From Candidatus Bartonella washoeensis Sb944nv (GTDB lineage: Bacteria > Pseudomonadota > Alphaproteobacteria > Rhizobiales > Rhizobiaceae), in the NCBI RefSeq assembly GCF_000278135.1, contig NZ_JH725023.1:77892-141891 (forward strand): a stretch of 64,000 nt of DNA, written 5' to 3'. Numbering within the stretch: the stretch's first letter is position 1; each line of letters starts with the position of its first letter. Shown here in pieces: positions 55,193 through 64,000 of the stretch. Below the pieces are notes generated by a model. It worked only from the letters and a program-made list of their open reading frames with translations, made no database searches and had not been told where the DNA came from. Both the position numbers and the translations under genes were made by a program.

Positions 55193-56863
55193 ATGATTGA
55201 AGAAAACGCAACAAACGTGTTAAAGGAGCAGCACAATTATGCAATTGTCGGGAAGAAGCTTTTTACCAGTCTCGCACTGAGAAAGAAAATGATCATGGAT
55301 AGCAAGATTGTTCAACAGAATGATATTTTTCAGGATGATATTCTTATTGAAAAACATGGAAATGGCAAGTTTGAAGGTTTTCGTTTTTATGCTAACAAGA
55401 ACAATACGGATCAAGCTGCTGATACACAAATTTTAGCAAATAATGAAAATTTGATTCTTGCTTTTTCCAAACGTGCAACGCGTTTTTGTGCTTGTGCCAA
55501 TGGAGATTTCACCCTCAGTTCTGATGGAATTGTGCGCTGGATTGGCCAACCCGTAGGGCAACTTGTTGCAACAGAAGATTTTTTAAAACCCAAACTGATT
55601 GTTTTAGCAGATACGCAACTAACGGGAGAAGCACGCGATAAAGTGGTGAATCGATTAGAGCGTTTTGTCACTTTTCATTTTGAAACAGCTTTAAAGCCAC
55701 TCTTTGATTTGCGCAATGCCGATAATTTGACGGATTCAACAAGCAGTCTAGCCTTACGACTTGTCAACTCTTTAGGAATAATACCTCGGCGAGAAATAGC
55801 TGAAATTATTAAAAATATTGACCAAGAATCGCGTGCGGTGCTTCGGAGGTTAGGTGTTCGTTTTGGCGCTTTTCATATCTATGTTGCAGGGATGATTAAA
55901 CCAGCTCCCGTTCAGGCAATTACGCTGCTGTGGAATCTTCAAAATGAAGGGCATGACCAAAATGGCTTGAGTGAAATTTTTGCAGCGTTATCTACTGGAC
56001 GAACCTCTTTGGTTGTGGATCCTACTTACAACCGCCAATTTTATCAGTTAGCTGGTTATCGTATCTTAGGGCAACGTGCTGTAAGGATTGATATTTTAGA
56101 ACGTCTTGCTAACCTTATCCGCCCTACACTTCATTGGAAACAAGGAACTGAACCCAAACCCGATGGAGCCTATGATGGCAAAAGTTTTTTTGTCACCCCA
56201 GCAATGATGTCTATTCTTGGTGCCAATGGAACCGATATGGAAGAAATTCTAAAGGGACTTGGTTACCAATCGCATGCCATAAGCAATGCTGTTCTTGAAC
56301 AAAATCTCCTTGCACAAAAAGCCTCTACTGATACAAATATAGCGGCACAAGATATTCCTGCAGCAGAATTTATTGGCGACCAATGGCAAACAATATGCAC
56401 ATTGGAAACAACACAGGGAGAGAAAGAAGCTTTACCCACTTCTGTTGAAACACAGGCCGATACCAGAGATTGTTTACCGGCAGCTGAACCTGTTGGTGAT
56501 TTTGCCAAGCAAAAACGCGTTGCAGCAGAAGATAAAGTTGTTTTACTATGGCGTTATAACCCTCACTTTCACCACCACACACAAAAAAACCGTGATAAAT
56601 CTCGACACAAGTGGCAAAACAAACAGAGAAAGGCTTTTAAAAAAGGAGCAAATACAAATGAAGACAGCTCTCGAGAAGCCACATCACATAACAAAAACTC
56701 TTACAAGTCTAATAAACAGCACACCAAACGCACGAATAATCAATCATCTGCAAGGATACGTCCCAATTCCGATTCTCCTTTTGCAAAATTAGCTGCGCTA
56801 CGCGATCAACTCATAAAAGATAAAGACAAAAACGCACATCCTCTTTCTTCTAAAGATCACTAA
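55193..56863 (+). CDS. Orphan C-terminal domain of an MgpS-type helicase
   Basis: This 556-residue protein lacks any ATPase motif. From about residue 45 it follows the C-terminal region of alphaproteobacterial helicases encoded next to fdxA: IEKHGNGKFEGFRFYAN, TLSSDGIVRWIGQPVGQL, KPKLIVLADTQLTGEARDKVVNRLERFV, then LVNSLGIIPRREIAEIIKNID and SRAVLRRLGVRFGAFHIYVAG. The last 120 residues are basic and low-complexity (Lys/Asn/His/Arg-rich), probably RNA-binding. The helicase core (about 450-500 residues) and the small S4-domain gene usual at this place are absent. Either the domain kept a separate role or the gene is decaying; the long intact frame favours the former. Confidence 0.75.
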   Translation: MIEENATNVLKEQHNYAIVGKKLFTSLALRKKMIMDSKIVQQNDIFQDDILIEKHGNGKFEGFRFYANKNNTDQAADTQILANNENLILAFSKRATRFCACANGDFTLSSDGIVRWIGQPVGQLVATEDFLKPKLIVLADTQLTGEARDKVVNRLERFVTFHFETALKPLFDLRNADNLTDSTSSLALRLVNSLGIIPRREIAEIIKNIDQESRAVLRRLGVRFGAFHIYVAGMIKPAPVQAITLLWNLQNEGHDQNGLSEIFAALSTGRTSLVVDPTYNRQFYQLAGYRILGQRAVRIDILERLANLIRPTLHWKQGTEPKPDGAYDGKSFFVTPAMMSILGANGTDMEEILKGLGYQSHAISNAVLEQNLLAQKASTDTNIAAQDIPAAEFIGDQWQTICTLETTQGEKEALPTSVETQADTRDCLPAAEPVGDFAKQKRVAAEDKVVLLWRYNPHFHHHTQKNRDKSRHKWQNKQRKAFKKGANTNEDSSREATSHNKNSYKSNKQHTKRTNNQSSARIRPNSDSPFAKLAALRDQLIKDKDKNAHPLSSKDH

Positions 56864-56882
56864 ATAGAAATGGAGTTCGATC

Positions 56883-57221
56883 TTGGCTTATGTAGTAACT
56901 GACAACTGCATTCATTGCAAATATACTGATTGCGTTGAAGTTTGCCCTGTTGATTGTTTTTATGAAGGTGAAAATATGCTTGTCATTCATCCCGATGAAT
57001 GTATCGACTGTGGTGTATGTGAACCAGAATGCCCAGCGGAAGCCATTAAACCTGACACAGAGCCAGGGTTAGAAAAATGGCTAGAACTCAATCTCCATTA
57101 TGCCACCAAATGGCCTAATTTAACCACTCGGAAAGACCCTCTTCCTCAAGCAAAAGAAATGGATGGCGTTCCAGATAAATTAGAAAAGTATTTTTCAGAA
57201 AATCCAGGAAGCGGCGAATAA
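56883..57221 (+). CDS. fdxA: Seven-iron ferredoxin FdxA
   Basis: This 112-residue protein begins at TTG 56883 ([25 protein letters not shown]), with TGGAG upstream. The first cluster motif CxxCxxxxCxxxCP and the second [12 protein letters not shown] are complete, matching 3Fe-4S/4Fe-4S ferredoxins. [13 protein letters not shown] is the family block near the C-terminus. It transfers electrons in the cytosol. Position between the helicase fragment and carD is standard in Rhizobiales. Confidence 0.95.
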   Translation: MAYVVTDNCIHCKYTDCVEVCPVDCFYEGENMLVIHPDECIDCGVCEPECPAEAIKPDTEPGLEKWLELNLHYATKWPNLTTRKDPLPQAKEMDGVPDKLEKYFSENPGSGE

Positions 57222-57528
57222 TAATGATACAACGCGCACCATGTGTTTTCAGAAATTGAGATCTTTTTCTTGTAAAAATAAAAATTCCTGAGTGAAATGA
57301 TTGATTCTTCTGAATTTTGATGTTAATGTTATTTTAACATGATCATCTTTCTAAGTATTGTGCTTGCTTTCTTATTGTAGAGCAAGGTATTTTTTGTTGG
57401 ATTTAAAAGTACTTAACTTTTATGCTCATTAAATTAATGTAATATACTTGGTCAAAGAACATTCAACGTTCAGGCTTTTAGCCTGTTTTCCGGTACATTT
57501 GTTGGTCATAAAGGGAGTAAATTAAAAT
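57222..57528 (+). promoter_or_regulatory. Leader and promoter region of carD
   Basis: CAGGCT-TTT-AGCCTG (57471-57485) followed by TTTTCC forms a small hairpin 45 bp before the carD start, possibly a leader attenuator. AAAGGGAG lies before ATG 57529. Confidence 0.4.
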
Positions 57529-58113
57529 ATGGCATCCCAACATGGAACTTCCTCCAATGTTAAAGGGTTTTCAACCTCTGAATATATCGTCTACCCTACC
57601 CATGGAGTAGGACAGATTATAGCGATTGAAGATCAAGAAGTTGCAGGACACAAATTAAAACTTTTTGTTATTCATTTTGCTAAAGATAAAATGGATGTTA
57701 AAGTACCAATTGCAAAAGCCATTTCCGTTGGAATGCGCAAATTATCGGCTGTTGATTCTGTTGAACGTGCATTAAAAATTTTGCATGGAAAAGCACGGGT
57801 TAAAAGAACCATGTGGTCACGCCGCGCTCAAGAATACGATGCTAAAATCAATTCAGGAGATCTTATTTGTATCGCTGAAGTGGTACGCGATCTTTTTCGT
57901 TCAAACCTACAGCCTGAACAATCTTATTCCGAACGCCAACTCTATACCGCTGCTCTTGACAGAATGGCACGTGAAATTGCTGTTATTAATAGTCTTTCTG
58001 AAACAGAAGCTATTAATCTCATAGAGATGCATCTCTCGAATAAACCAAAGCGTGAATTTAAAAGTGAGAGAAATAAAGCAGATGCAAAAAGCGAAGCTGT
58101 CTGTGCTGCATAA
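57529..58113 (+). CDS. carD: CarD family transcriptional regulator
   Basis: This 194-residue protein has the N-terminal RNA-polymerase-interacting domain (YIVYPTHGVGQIIAIEDQEVAGHKLKLFVIHF, MDVKVPIAKA) and a helical C-terminal DNA-contact domain (MWSRRAQEYDAKINSGDLICIAEVVRDLF, SYSERQLYTAALDRMAREIA). CarD stabilises the open promoter complex. It is essential or global in several Alphaproteobacteria. It ends in a clear terminator. Confidence 0.96.
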   Translation: MASQHGTSSNVKGFSTSEYIVYPTHGVGQIIAIEDQEVAGHKLKLFVIHFAKDKMDVKVPIAKAISVGMRKLSAVDSVERALKILHGKARVKRTMWSRRAQEYDAKINSGDLICIAEVVRDLFRSNLQPEQSYSERQLYTAALDRMAREIAVINSLSETEAINLIEMHLSNKPKREFKSERNKADAKSEAVCAA

Positions 58114-58141
58114 TTGATAATAAGATTTTGATAAGAGAGTG

Positions 58142-58168
58142 AAACCAGCAAAAGCTGGTTTTATTTTT
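58142..58168 (+). terminator. Rho-independent terminator of carD
   Basis: AAACCAGC-AAAA-GCTGGTTT followed by TATTTTT. Stem of 8 bp. Confidence 0.88.
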
Positions 58169-58407
58169 ATGAATAAACCTTTAGTGATAGAAGAATATTT
58201 GAGAAGAAACCCTCAAAGTTCTGCATAGCAACACTATATTAGTGAAATTAATACGATATTGAGTGGGAATGAAATATGCAATTCCATATCTTATGATAAA
58301 ATTGATTTTTTTACTCTTCCTTTCATCTACCAAATATGCTTTCTTAAAAACGTTATTGAGGAAAATAACCCAATTAGCAAGCTTATTTGCCAATCTATCT
58401 CATTGAT

Positions 58408-58608
58408 ATGGATAAAAAGAGAACTCACTCCCCCTCACAATACACTCCACACAAAGGGCCAAAAAACAGCTTCAAGTTACCTATCAAGATAACAAAAGAA
58501 CCCAAAGAAAATGCTTCGCACGACCAGAAACCTTATGGCTCAACACCCTCGCTTAGGAGAGTGGCCAAAAAAGACAATCCGCCCGTGCACGCACTTTTCT
58601 CTAAGTAA
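58408..58608 (+). pseudogene. Possible 5' fragment of an rRNA 2'-O-methyltransferase gene (RlmB/TrmH family)
   Basis: A 66-residue frame starts MDKKRTHSPSQYTPHKGPKN and ends QKPYGSTPSLRRVAKKDNPP with VHALFSK. A basic, proline-rich start followed by Y-G-x-x-x-L/V-R-x-A and x-x-L-F resembles the N-terminus of SpoU-type enzymes (YGLHTVRAAL...LFVT). The methyltransferase domain is absent. The resemblance is modest and the fragment may be something else. A longer frame overlapping from 58259 has no recognisable content. Confidence 0.3.
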
Positions 58609-58643
58609 AATGAATTTTTACCATTGATAGAAAGATAAAAATC

Positions 58644-58823
58644 TTAATCTTTAACCACTAAAACTGAACGCCCACGATACATTCCAGTTTTCAAATCGAT
58701 ATGATGAGGGCGACGCAGCTCACCAGAATTTTTATCCTCAATATAAGTTGGCGCCTTCAAGGCATCAGCCGAACGGCGCATACCCCGCTTTGAGGGAGAG
58801 GTTTTTCGTTTAGGTACAGCCAT
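58644..58823 (-). CDS. rpmF: 50S ribosomal protein L32
   Basis: This 59-residue protein starts at ATG 58823 ([30 protein letters not shown]); an extension by five residues is not part of L32. [22 protein letters not shown] completes the alphaproteobacterial L32. GGAGTGTC lies before the start. mtgA, a common neighbour in rhizobia, is missing. Confidence 0.96.
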   Translation of the reverse strand: MAVPKRKTSPSKRGMRRSADALKAPTYIEDKNSGELRRPHHIDLKTGMYRGRSVLVVKD

Positions 58824-58848
58824 AAAAAGACACTCCAAATCAACTAAA

Positions 58849-58998
58849 AAGAAGAGGCAATGTCAAAATGACAGAGCCTTTATCAAAAAAATCAGAAAAT
58901 TTGATAGCCTTATACACCGATAACAAAGAAGAGGCAATGTCAAAAATGGCAATACTCTTACCACTGTTACCAAAAATGATAGTTTCATACACTCCTGA
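58849..58998. repeat. Diverged tandem repeat of about 77 bp upstream of rpmF
   Basis: AAAGAAGAGGCAATGTCAAAA begins both units (58849 and 58926), and the rest aligns (ACTGTTACCAAAAATGATAG against TATCAAAAAAATCAG..TGATAG). Similar in scale to the gene-end duplications in this window. Confidence 0.8.
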
Positions 58999-59202
58999 AG
59001 GCTTTTTAATAAGACTTTTATTTAATTTTTTTATTTGGCTTTAACAGGGACTCGCGCATACAGTATAGAGAAATAATAAAAGAAAAAATTTTTAAGAAAC
59101 AGAGATTAAAAGCCCACGCAAACTGCCTATAATAAGATAAGATGGTAGCCTCTATCCTCTAAATTCTAGGATCCCCTTTTTGCAAAAATAAAGGAATCAA
59201 GA

Positions 59203-60105
59203 ATGCACGAATTTACCACTCTTCTTGCAAAACATGCCAACACCGTTGAAAGACGGCTTGACACACTGTTAAATGATCAAGTCCAAAATGGTGAAATTAC
59301 CCGTCCTAAAATCCTCATAAAAGCCATGCGTCACGGTGTACTGAATGGAGGTAAGCGCCTGCGTCCTTTTCTTGTTACAGAAAGCGCTGCACTTTTTGAT
59401 ATCCCTGTGGAACAGGCTCTCGATATCGGATGTGCCTTAGAATGTGTCCATTGTTATTCGCTCATTCATGATGATCTACCTGCTATGGACAACGACACAC
59501 TGCGACGCGGAAAACCCACCGTCCATATAGCATTTGATGAAGCAACTGCAATTCTAGCAGGCAACGCTCTCTTAACTTTTGCTTTTGAAATTATTGCCCA
59601 TAAAGCCTCTACATTGCCCTTCGAAACCAGAATCAAGCTAATCACAGCTCTTGCACAATCAGCAGGACTGGGCGGTATGTTAGGGGGACAAATGCTTGAT
59701 CTTGAAGCGGAAAAAAAACCGCAAGAATGCAACAGCATCATGACTCTACAACACATGAAAACTGCTGCCCTTATAAGTTTTGCTTGCCAAGCAGGAGCAA
59801 TCATCGCCAATGCTCCGAAAACATTGACCCAAAACCTTGCTGATTTTGGCACATATATTGGGCTTGCATTTCAATTGACGGATGACCTCCTTGATGTCAC
59901 CGCTAGTACTGAAGTTTTAGGCAAAACTGCTGGTAAAGATGAAGCGGCGCACAAAGCCACTTTTGTTCGCCTTTATGGCATTGAAGAAACACAAAAAAAG
60001 CGAGACGAACTGATCACTAAAGCAGAAGCACTTTTACAGCCTTTTGGTGCCAAAGCGAAAACGCTCCAACAAGCTGCCCGCTTTAGTGCAACACGCAAAA
60101 ATTAA
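59203..60105 (+). CDS. ispA: Polyprenyl synthetase, farnesyl diphosphate synthase type
   Basis: This 300-residue protein has the first aspartate-rich motif SLIHDDLPAMDNDTLRRGKPT and the second in FQLTDDLLDVT, the start region GGKRLRPFLV, and LGGMLGGQMLDLEAE typical of IspA. The small residues before the first DDxxD set short chain length (C15). It makes farnesyl diphosphate for undecaprenyl and ubiquinone side chains. It lies beside ispG, which acts earlier in the same isoprenoid pathway. Confidence 0.94.
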   Translation: MHEFTTLLAKHANTVERRLDTLLNDQVQNGEITRPKILIKAMRHGVLNGGKRLRPFLVTESAALFDIPVEQALDIGCALECVHCYSLIHDDLPAMDNDTLRRGKPTVHIAFDEATAILAGNALLTFAFEIIAHKASTLPFETRIKLITALAQSAGLGGMLGGQMLDLEAEKKPQECNSIMTLQHMKTAALISFACQAGAIIANAPKTLTQNLADFGTYIGLAFQLTDDLLDVTASTEVLGKTAGKDEAAHKATFVRLYGIEETQKKRDELITKAEALLQPFGAKAKTLQQAARFSATRKN

Positions 60106-60188
60106 AAGTTCATCCACTTCACCCACAGCAAAATATGAAGCAAGCAAAACAAAAGCTTTTTTGTTTACGTCCTCTTCAACGGTTTGTT

Positions 60189-61433
60189 TCAACCTCGCCC
60201 AAAGCGCGTATGAATATAATCACTTAAAAGAGATTCAAATTCCTCAGCGATATGGTTACCACGCAAAGTTTTCACCTTTTGTCCTTCAATAAAAACAGGT
60301 GCCGCTGGACTTTCACCCATTCCAGGCAATGAAATCCCAATATCCGCATGTTTTGACTCACCTGGTCCATTGACAATACACCCCATCACCGCAACCTTCA
60401 AACTTTCAACACCAGGGTATTTTTCACGCCACACGGACATATTTTTATATAAATCCGCTTCAATCTTTTGTGCCAATTGTTGAAACACTGTCGAGGTTGT
60501 GCGTCCACATCCAGGACAAGCTGCAACAACAGGCAAAAATTGCCGAAACCCCATCACTTGCAAAAGCTCTTGAGCCACTCTCACTTCCCGTGTTCGATCT
60601 CCACCGGGCTCAGGTGTTAATGAAATACGAAGTGTATCTCCAATACCTTGCTGTAACAAAATTCCCAAAGCCACGGAAGAAGCAACAATGCCCTTTGTAC
60701 CCATACCTGCTTCTGTCAATCCCAAATGGAGCGCATAATCACAACGCCCTGCCAAAGTGCTATAAACAGCAATGAGATCTTGAACATCACTCACTTTAGC
60801 AGAAAGAATAATTTTATTACGTTCCAATCCCAGCTCTTCAGCCAAAACAGCCGAATGCAAAGCCGACTGAACAACAGCTTCCCGCATAACTTCAGCAACA
60901 GATAAGGGATTTTCCTGCTGTGCATTTTCATCCATAAGCCGTGTTAACAATACATTATCAAGAGAACCCCAATTCACACCAATTCGAATAGGTTTACGGT
61001 ACCGACAAGCAATCTCGATAATTTCCGCAAATTGGCGATCTTTTTTTGCACCAAAACCAACATTTCCAGGATTGATCCGATATTTTGCAAGCGCCTGCGC
61101 ACACGCAGGATGTTCTGATAAAAGCTTATGGCCAATATAATGAAAATCTCCCACCAATGGCACAGCCATATTCAAGCGTTCCAATCTCTCCCGTATTTTG
61201 GGCACTGCAGCAGCAGCTTCATCACGATCAACAGTAATCCGAACTAATTGCGAACCTGCCTGCCAAAGGGCTGCAATTTGTGCAACGGTTGCATCAATAT
61301 CGGCAGTATCCGTATTCGTCATTGACTGAACAACTATCGGGCTATGACCACCAACCACCACATCACCAACCGTAACAGCAACAGAGTGGCGACGCTCTAA
61401 AGGCTTAGATAAAGAATACGCTATGCTCATCAA
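60189..61433 (-). CDS. ispG: 4-hydroxy-3-methylbut-2-enyl diphosphate synthase IspG
   Basis: This 414-residue enzyme of the MEP pathway has the N-terminal TIM barrel with [40 protein letters not shown] and LGLTEAG. The C-terminal iron-sulfur domain carries CPGCGRT and [17 protein letters not shown], giving the three cluster cysteines. It reductively opens the cyclic diphosphate to HMBPP. The gene converges with ispA. ATG 61433 gives the expected short N-terminal extension. Confidence 0.97.
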   Translation of the reverse strand: MMSIAYSLSKPLERRHSVAVTVGDVVVGGHSPIVVQSMTNTDTADIDATVAQIAALWQAGSQLVRITVDRDEAAAAVPKIRERLERLNMAVPLVGDFHYIGHKLLSEHPACAQALAKYRINPGNVGFGAKKDRQFAEIIEIACRYRKPIRIGVNWGSLDNVLLTRLMDENAQQENPLSVAEVMREAVVQSALHSAVLAEELGLERNKIILSAKVSDVQDLIAVYSTLAGRCDYALHLGLTEAGMGTKGIVASSVALGILLQQGIGDTLRISLTPEPGGDRTREVRVAQELLQVMGFRQFLPVVAACPGCGRTTSTVFQQLAQKIEADLYKNMSVWREKYPGVESLKVAVMGCIVNGPGESKHADIGISLPGMGESPAAPVFIEGQKVKTLRGNHIAEEFESLLSDYIHTRFGRG

Positions 61434-61686
61434 ATCCTCAAATTTGCAAAACCTGTGCTATCAATCACCATTATGACAACGCTTGCCAGAGTACAATTTT
61501 AAAAAGAGTATAATTAAAAAAAACCGATTCAAGAAAATTATCTCATTTAGGCAAAACCCTTGATTGTCCCATCGGACAACAAGCAGTCAATGGAATGCAA
61601 CCTTTCAATTTTCAAGCCGTTATACCAAAACTCTAAGCACAATGCTAACTGTCATAAAACAGTATAAAACATGAAGGAGGAAACCC

Positions 61687-61971
61687 ATGGGCCTATTTTC
61701 GAGCCACACCAAAAATGCTAAAATTAAAAAACGTATTGCACAATTAAAAAATGAACTCGTCCCCGTAAACCGTTGGCATTCTGATAACAAGGGCTTCGAG
61801 TACATCTCTGACATGCTTGACATATGGAAACAAAAAGGACGTCACGCGCTTGACCACCTCAACGAACATGCTATGCAATTAAAGAAAAAAGCAAAAGCAA
61901 ACCCTAAAACAACGCTTGCATTGGCTGCAGGGATGGCCTTAGCTGGTTTCTTACTAATGCGTAAAAATTAA
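61687..61971 (+). CDS. Small ElaB/DUF883-like protein with a C-terminal membrane helix
   Basis: This 94-residue protein has an amphipathic helical body (KKRIAQLKNELVPVNRWHSDN, LDHLNEHAMQLKKKAKANPK) and a C-terminal helix TTLALAAGMALAGFLLM ending in Arg-Lys-Asn. Order and ending match ElaB/YqjD-type proteins, which anchor at the inner membrane and bind ribosomes in E. coli. GGAGGAAA lies before ATG 61687 and a strong terminator follows, so it is a single-gene unit. Confidence 0.75.
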   Translation: MGLFSSHTKNAKIKKRIAQLKNELVPVNRWHSDNKGFEYISDMLDIWKQKGRHALDHLNEHAMQLKKKAKANPKTTLALAAGMALAGFLLMRKN

Positions 61972-62015
61972 AAACACGCCTACAATTAAGACTTTTCCCA
62001 ACAACAAAATGTTTC

Positions 62016-62043
62016 AATGCCCGCTTCAAAGCGGGCATTTTTT
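62016..62043 (+). terminator. Rho-independent terminator
   Basis: AATGCCCGCTT-CA-AAGCGGGCATT followed by TTTT. Stem of up to 11 bp, 45 bp after the small membrane-protein gene. The stem could also serve the converging HlyD gene. Confidence 0.92.
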
Positions 62044-62199
62044 ATGCCTCTTGAGAAAAGGTTCAAAACAGCATGACCATTTCAGTTCAGAAAATATTTT
62101 AAGATATTCATCAAAAAAAACCAAATGAAATCTTCCAAAGTAAACACCCATTTGCTATAAGAAAAAGGTATAAAAATCAAACTCAAAAGACCCAAAATA

Positions 62200-63204
62200 T
62201 CACCCTCCAGAAGCCCGTTTTGAAGTATCCACATATGTAACCACGGACATACCAGGAATAAGTTTTTCAGCACCTGGCTGTCCAGGATCTAAAGCGATGC
62301 GAACTGAAATACGTTGCGCGATTTTGATGAAATTACCAATTGCTGTATCTGTTTTTAACAATGAAAATTCTGAACCTGTCGCAGGTGCGAAACGAACCAC
62401 TCGCCCTGTTAATTTTTGATTGTTCAAAGCATCAACAGAAAAAATAACAGGTTGCCCAACACGCATCTGAGAAAGTTGCGTTTCTTTATAATTGGCAATA
62501 ATCCAAATATCATCAGAAATGACCGAAACCAATTGCGTACCCGGCAATACATATTGCCCTACCCGCGCACCAATCAACCCAACATGTCCGGTTTTAGGAG
62601 ATACAATCTTCGTGTGTTTCAGATTGAGCTTAGCCAACTCAACGCCAACTTTTGCTCCGGCAACCTCTGACTGTAAACTTTGCCGTTCAAGGTCCAACTG
62701 TTTTTGCAATTGGCGTTTTGTTTCAAGTGCTGCCAATAATTGCGAAAGAGGACGAGAAACAGAACTTGCACCATCACCAAAACCTGATTTCTTGTGTTCA
62801 GGAAGAATATTCGAGAATGCTTTTGACCGAGTCAATTCCGCTTCTGCTGTATTAATTTCTCCTTGTAAAAGCTGAGCCTGCAACACAATACTTGCAAGTT
62901 TTGCATTTTTTGAATCCAAAATAGCCTGTGCCCGTGCAAGCTGTTGGCGAAAAAGGGAATCATCGAGTTCAAATAAAAGCATTCCCTGTTCAACGCGTTG
63001 ATAATCTTGAACATAAATCCGTGCAACCACACCAGAGATCTGAGAACTTACCAGAGTAACATTGCCTTTAACTGAAGCATTATCGGTTATTTGAATTGTA
63101 CTGACAAAGGGAGGAAGTTTCCAAGCCCATAGAATCAACAAAACACCGGTAACACCTGATAGGAATGCAATAATCGTCGCTCTTGATCGTAACGCTTTTA
63201 TCAC
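62200..63204 (-). CDS. HlyD/EmrA family membrane-fusion protein
   Basis: This protein has about 334 residues from GTG 63204, which overlaps the upstream stop as GTGA and has GAGGAG eight bases before it; a longer frame begins at 63246. One N-terminal helix (ATIIAFLSGVTGVLLILWAW) is followed by a lipoyl/barrel-sandwich half (NVTLVSSQISGVVARIYVQDYQRVEQGMLLFELDD), a hairpin of coiled coils, and the second lipoyl half (IVSPKTGHVGLIGARVGQYV). It links an inner-membrane MFS pump to an outer-membrane channel. Its partner is the adjacent MFS gene. Confidence 0.9.
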   Translation of the reverse strand: MIKALRSRATIIAFLSGVTGVLLILWAWKLPPFVSTIQITDNASVKGNVTLVSSQISGVVARIYVQDYQRVEQGMLLFELDDSLFRQQLARAQAILDSKNAKLASIVLQAQLLQGEINTAEAELTRSKAFSNILPEHKKSGFGDGASSVSRPLSQLLAALETKRQLQKQLDLERQSLQSEVAGAKVGVELAKLNLKHTKIVSPKTGHVGLIGARVGQYVLPGTQLVSVISDDIWIIANYKETQLSQMRVGQPVIFSVDALNNQKLTGRVVRFAPATGSEFSLLKTDTAIGNFIKIAQRISVRIALDPGQPGAEKLIPGMSVVTYVDTSKRASGG

Positions 63205-64000
63205 TTTTTGCACTCCTCTTTTATAACATTGTTCTGCTTTTTGCACGCACCAAAAGAGTATGATTTTAAAAATATTTTGGCCAAGAAAATAGCAAATACA
63301 ACTGTTGCAATATAAAAATAAAGCCGAAAAACATCATCGTAAGCAAAAACATTTGCCATTAACTTAAACTTCTCAAGCAACCTAGATACGCCTTGTCCAC
63401 CCTCCAATACATGGGGAATAGAAAGACCATAAGAGGGCGAAAATAAAGTATTTACCTCACCTGAAATAAGGGGATCCGTACCAACAACATTTTGTGTTAA
63501 AGACTCAAAATTCTTATGAGCGAAAAAAAGCTGCAGACTACCAAAAAAAGCTGCTCCCATTAATCCACCCGTTACTTGGGTCAGCAGGAAGACAGCAATA
63601 AAACTTAAAACATAACTCGGCCCTCGCTTATTAGCTATCACAAATCCCTTAAAAAGAGCAGGAGGTAAAAAAAGCGCATAACTAAAGCTGATCAACCCTT
63701 GACTCAACATCATATCTTTCGGGAGCGTAAACTGGTTCACATGGCTGTCTAAATAAGCTCCTAGCGCTAAACAGCACAAAGATAAAAGATAAAAATAGTC
63801 CTCACGACCAGAGCGTAAAAAAAAGACACACACTCCACCCCCCAAAAGGGTGCCAAATATAATAGCAAGATACATGGGCGCCATTTCACGATTTAACAAG
63901 CCCAAAAGATTAAAAAATTCTGCAGCTAAAGTTGATCGCTCTAATAAAAAAACGTGAAAGACTAATAAAATGAGAACAGACTGTAGCATTTCTTTACTGA
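63201..64000 (-). CDS. DHA2/EmrB-type MFS efflux transporter, C-terminal part (runs off the right edge)
   Basis: The frame is open to the right edge, so the ATG at 63987-63989 is probably internal. The visible 266 codons hold about six hydrophobic segments (VLILLVFHVFLL, YLAIIFGTLLGGGVCVFFL, YFYLLSLCCLALGAYL, LISFSYALFLPPALFKGF, VLSFIAVFLLTQVTGGLMGAAFFGSL and a last YFYIATVVFAIFLAKI). This layout fits the second half of a 14-helix drug transporter. The stop overlaps the HlyD start, so they form an EmrAB-like pair. Confidence 0.8.
   Translation of the reverse strand, partial: SKEMLQSVLILLVFHVFLLERSTLAAEFFNLLGLLNREMAPMYLAIIFGTLLGGGVCVFFLRSGREDYFYLLSLCCLALGAYLDSHVNQFTLPKDMMLSQGLISFSYALFLPPALFKGFVIANKRGPSYVLSFIAVFLLTQVTGGLMGAAFFGSLQLFFAHKNFESLTQNVVGTDPLISGEVNTLFSPSYGLSIPHVLEGGQGVSRLLEKFKLMANVFAYDDVFRLYFYIATVVFAIFLAKIFLKSYSFGACKKQNNVIKEECKK

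Overview
The window reads as a chromosome segment of a Bartonella species (Alphaproteobacteria, Rhizobiales). Gene content and order are rhizobial: ruvC-ruvA-ruvB-ybgC-tolQ-tolR-tolA-tolB, tkt-gap-pgk-fda, DUF4164-zapA, fdxA-carD, rpoH, GapR, TrcR, OpgC. The base composition is AT-rich, intergenic regions are long and full of gene relics, and a structured RNA leader precedes a small XRE regulator, as in the Brt/Trp pairs known from Bartonella. The species cannot be fixed from sequence alone. No tRNA or rRNA gene and no CRISPR array was seen.

Layout. 1-8.7 kb: tol-pal envelope genes on the minus strand. The cluster is split: pal and the N-terminal half of cpoB/ybgF lie beyond trcR (minus) and yebC (plus). 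8.9-13.4 kb: Holliday-junction genes ruvCAB, a DUF1465 gene and an OpgC-type membrane acyltransferase. 13.5-26.2 kb: a thiamine-phosphate-synthase-like gene, then about 11 kb of degraded accessory DNA, then a Sel1-repeat gene. The accessory block holds a TIR-domain protein cut by a frameshift, a Brt-like RNA with its HTH gene, conjugation relics (trbI, trbH), dead higBA toxin-antitoxin genes, three RepL-like genes and several copies of a structured repeat of about 250 bp. A decayed copy of the 3' end of the thiamine gene marks its right edge. 26.5-30.2 kb: efp, suhB, an ABC exporter and rpmE. 30.2-32.6 kb: a second relic zone carrying an inverted copy of part of the island module. 32.6-38.5 kb: fda, pgk, gap and tkt (glycolysis and pentose phosphate). 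38.8-46.6 kb: DUF4164, zapA, a three-gene ABC exporter with a broken ATPase lying between pyk and a decayed copy of the pyk 3' end, then pyk, DUF1036 and gapR. 48-64 kb: a GNAT acetyltransferase, an ABC-F protein, a glycine-zipper lipoprotein, thiamine pyrophosphokinase, an M48 lipoprotein protease, rpoH, an orphan helicase C-terminal domain, fdxA, carD, rpmF, ispA, ispG and an EmrAB-type efflux pair running off the right edge.

The most unusual theme is repeated, diverged duplication of gene ends beside the intact gene: ruvB, DUF1465, rpmE, the tkt/gap junction, the gap 3' end, uup, pyk and the thiamine gene. In the last two, foreign DNA (about 4 and 11 kb) lies between the intact end and its decayed copy, so local duplications may have served as landing sites. 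A second theme is a mobile-looking module (small membrane protein, structured repeat, higB) present once on each strand. All identifications are by eye from translated sequence and motifs; no database search was run.
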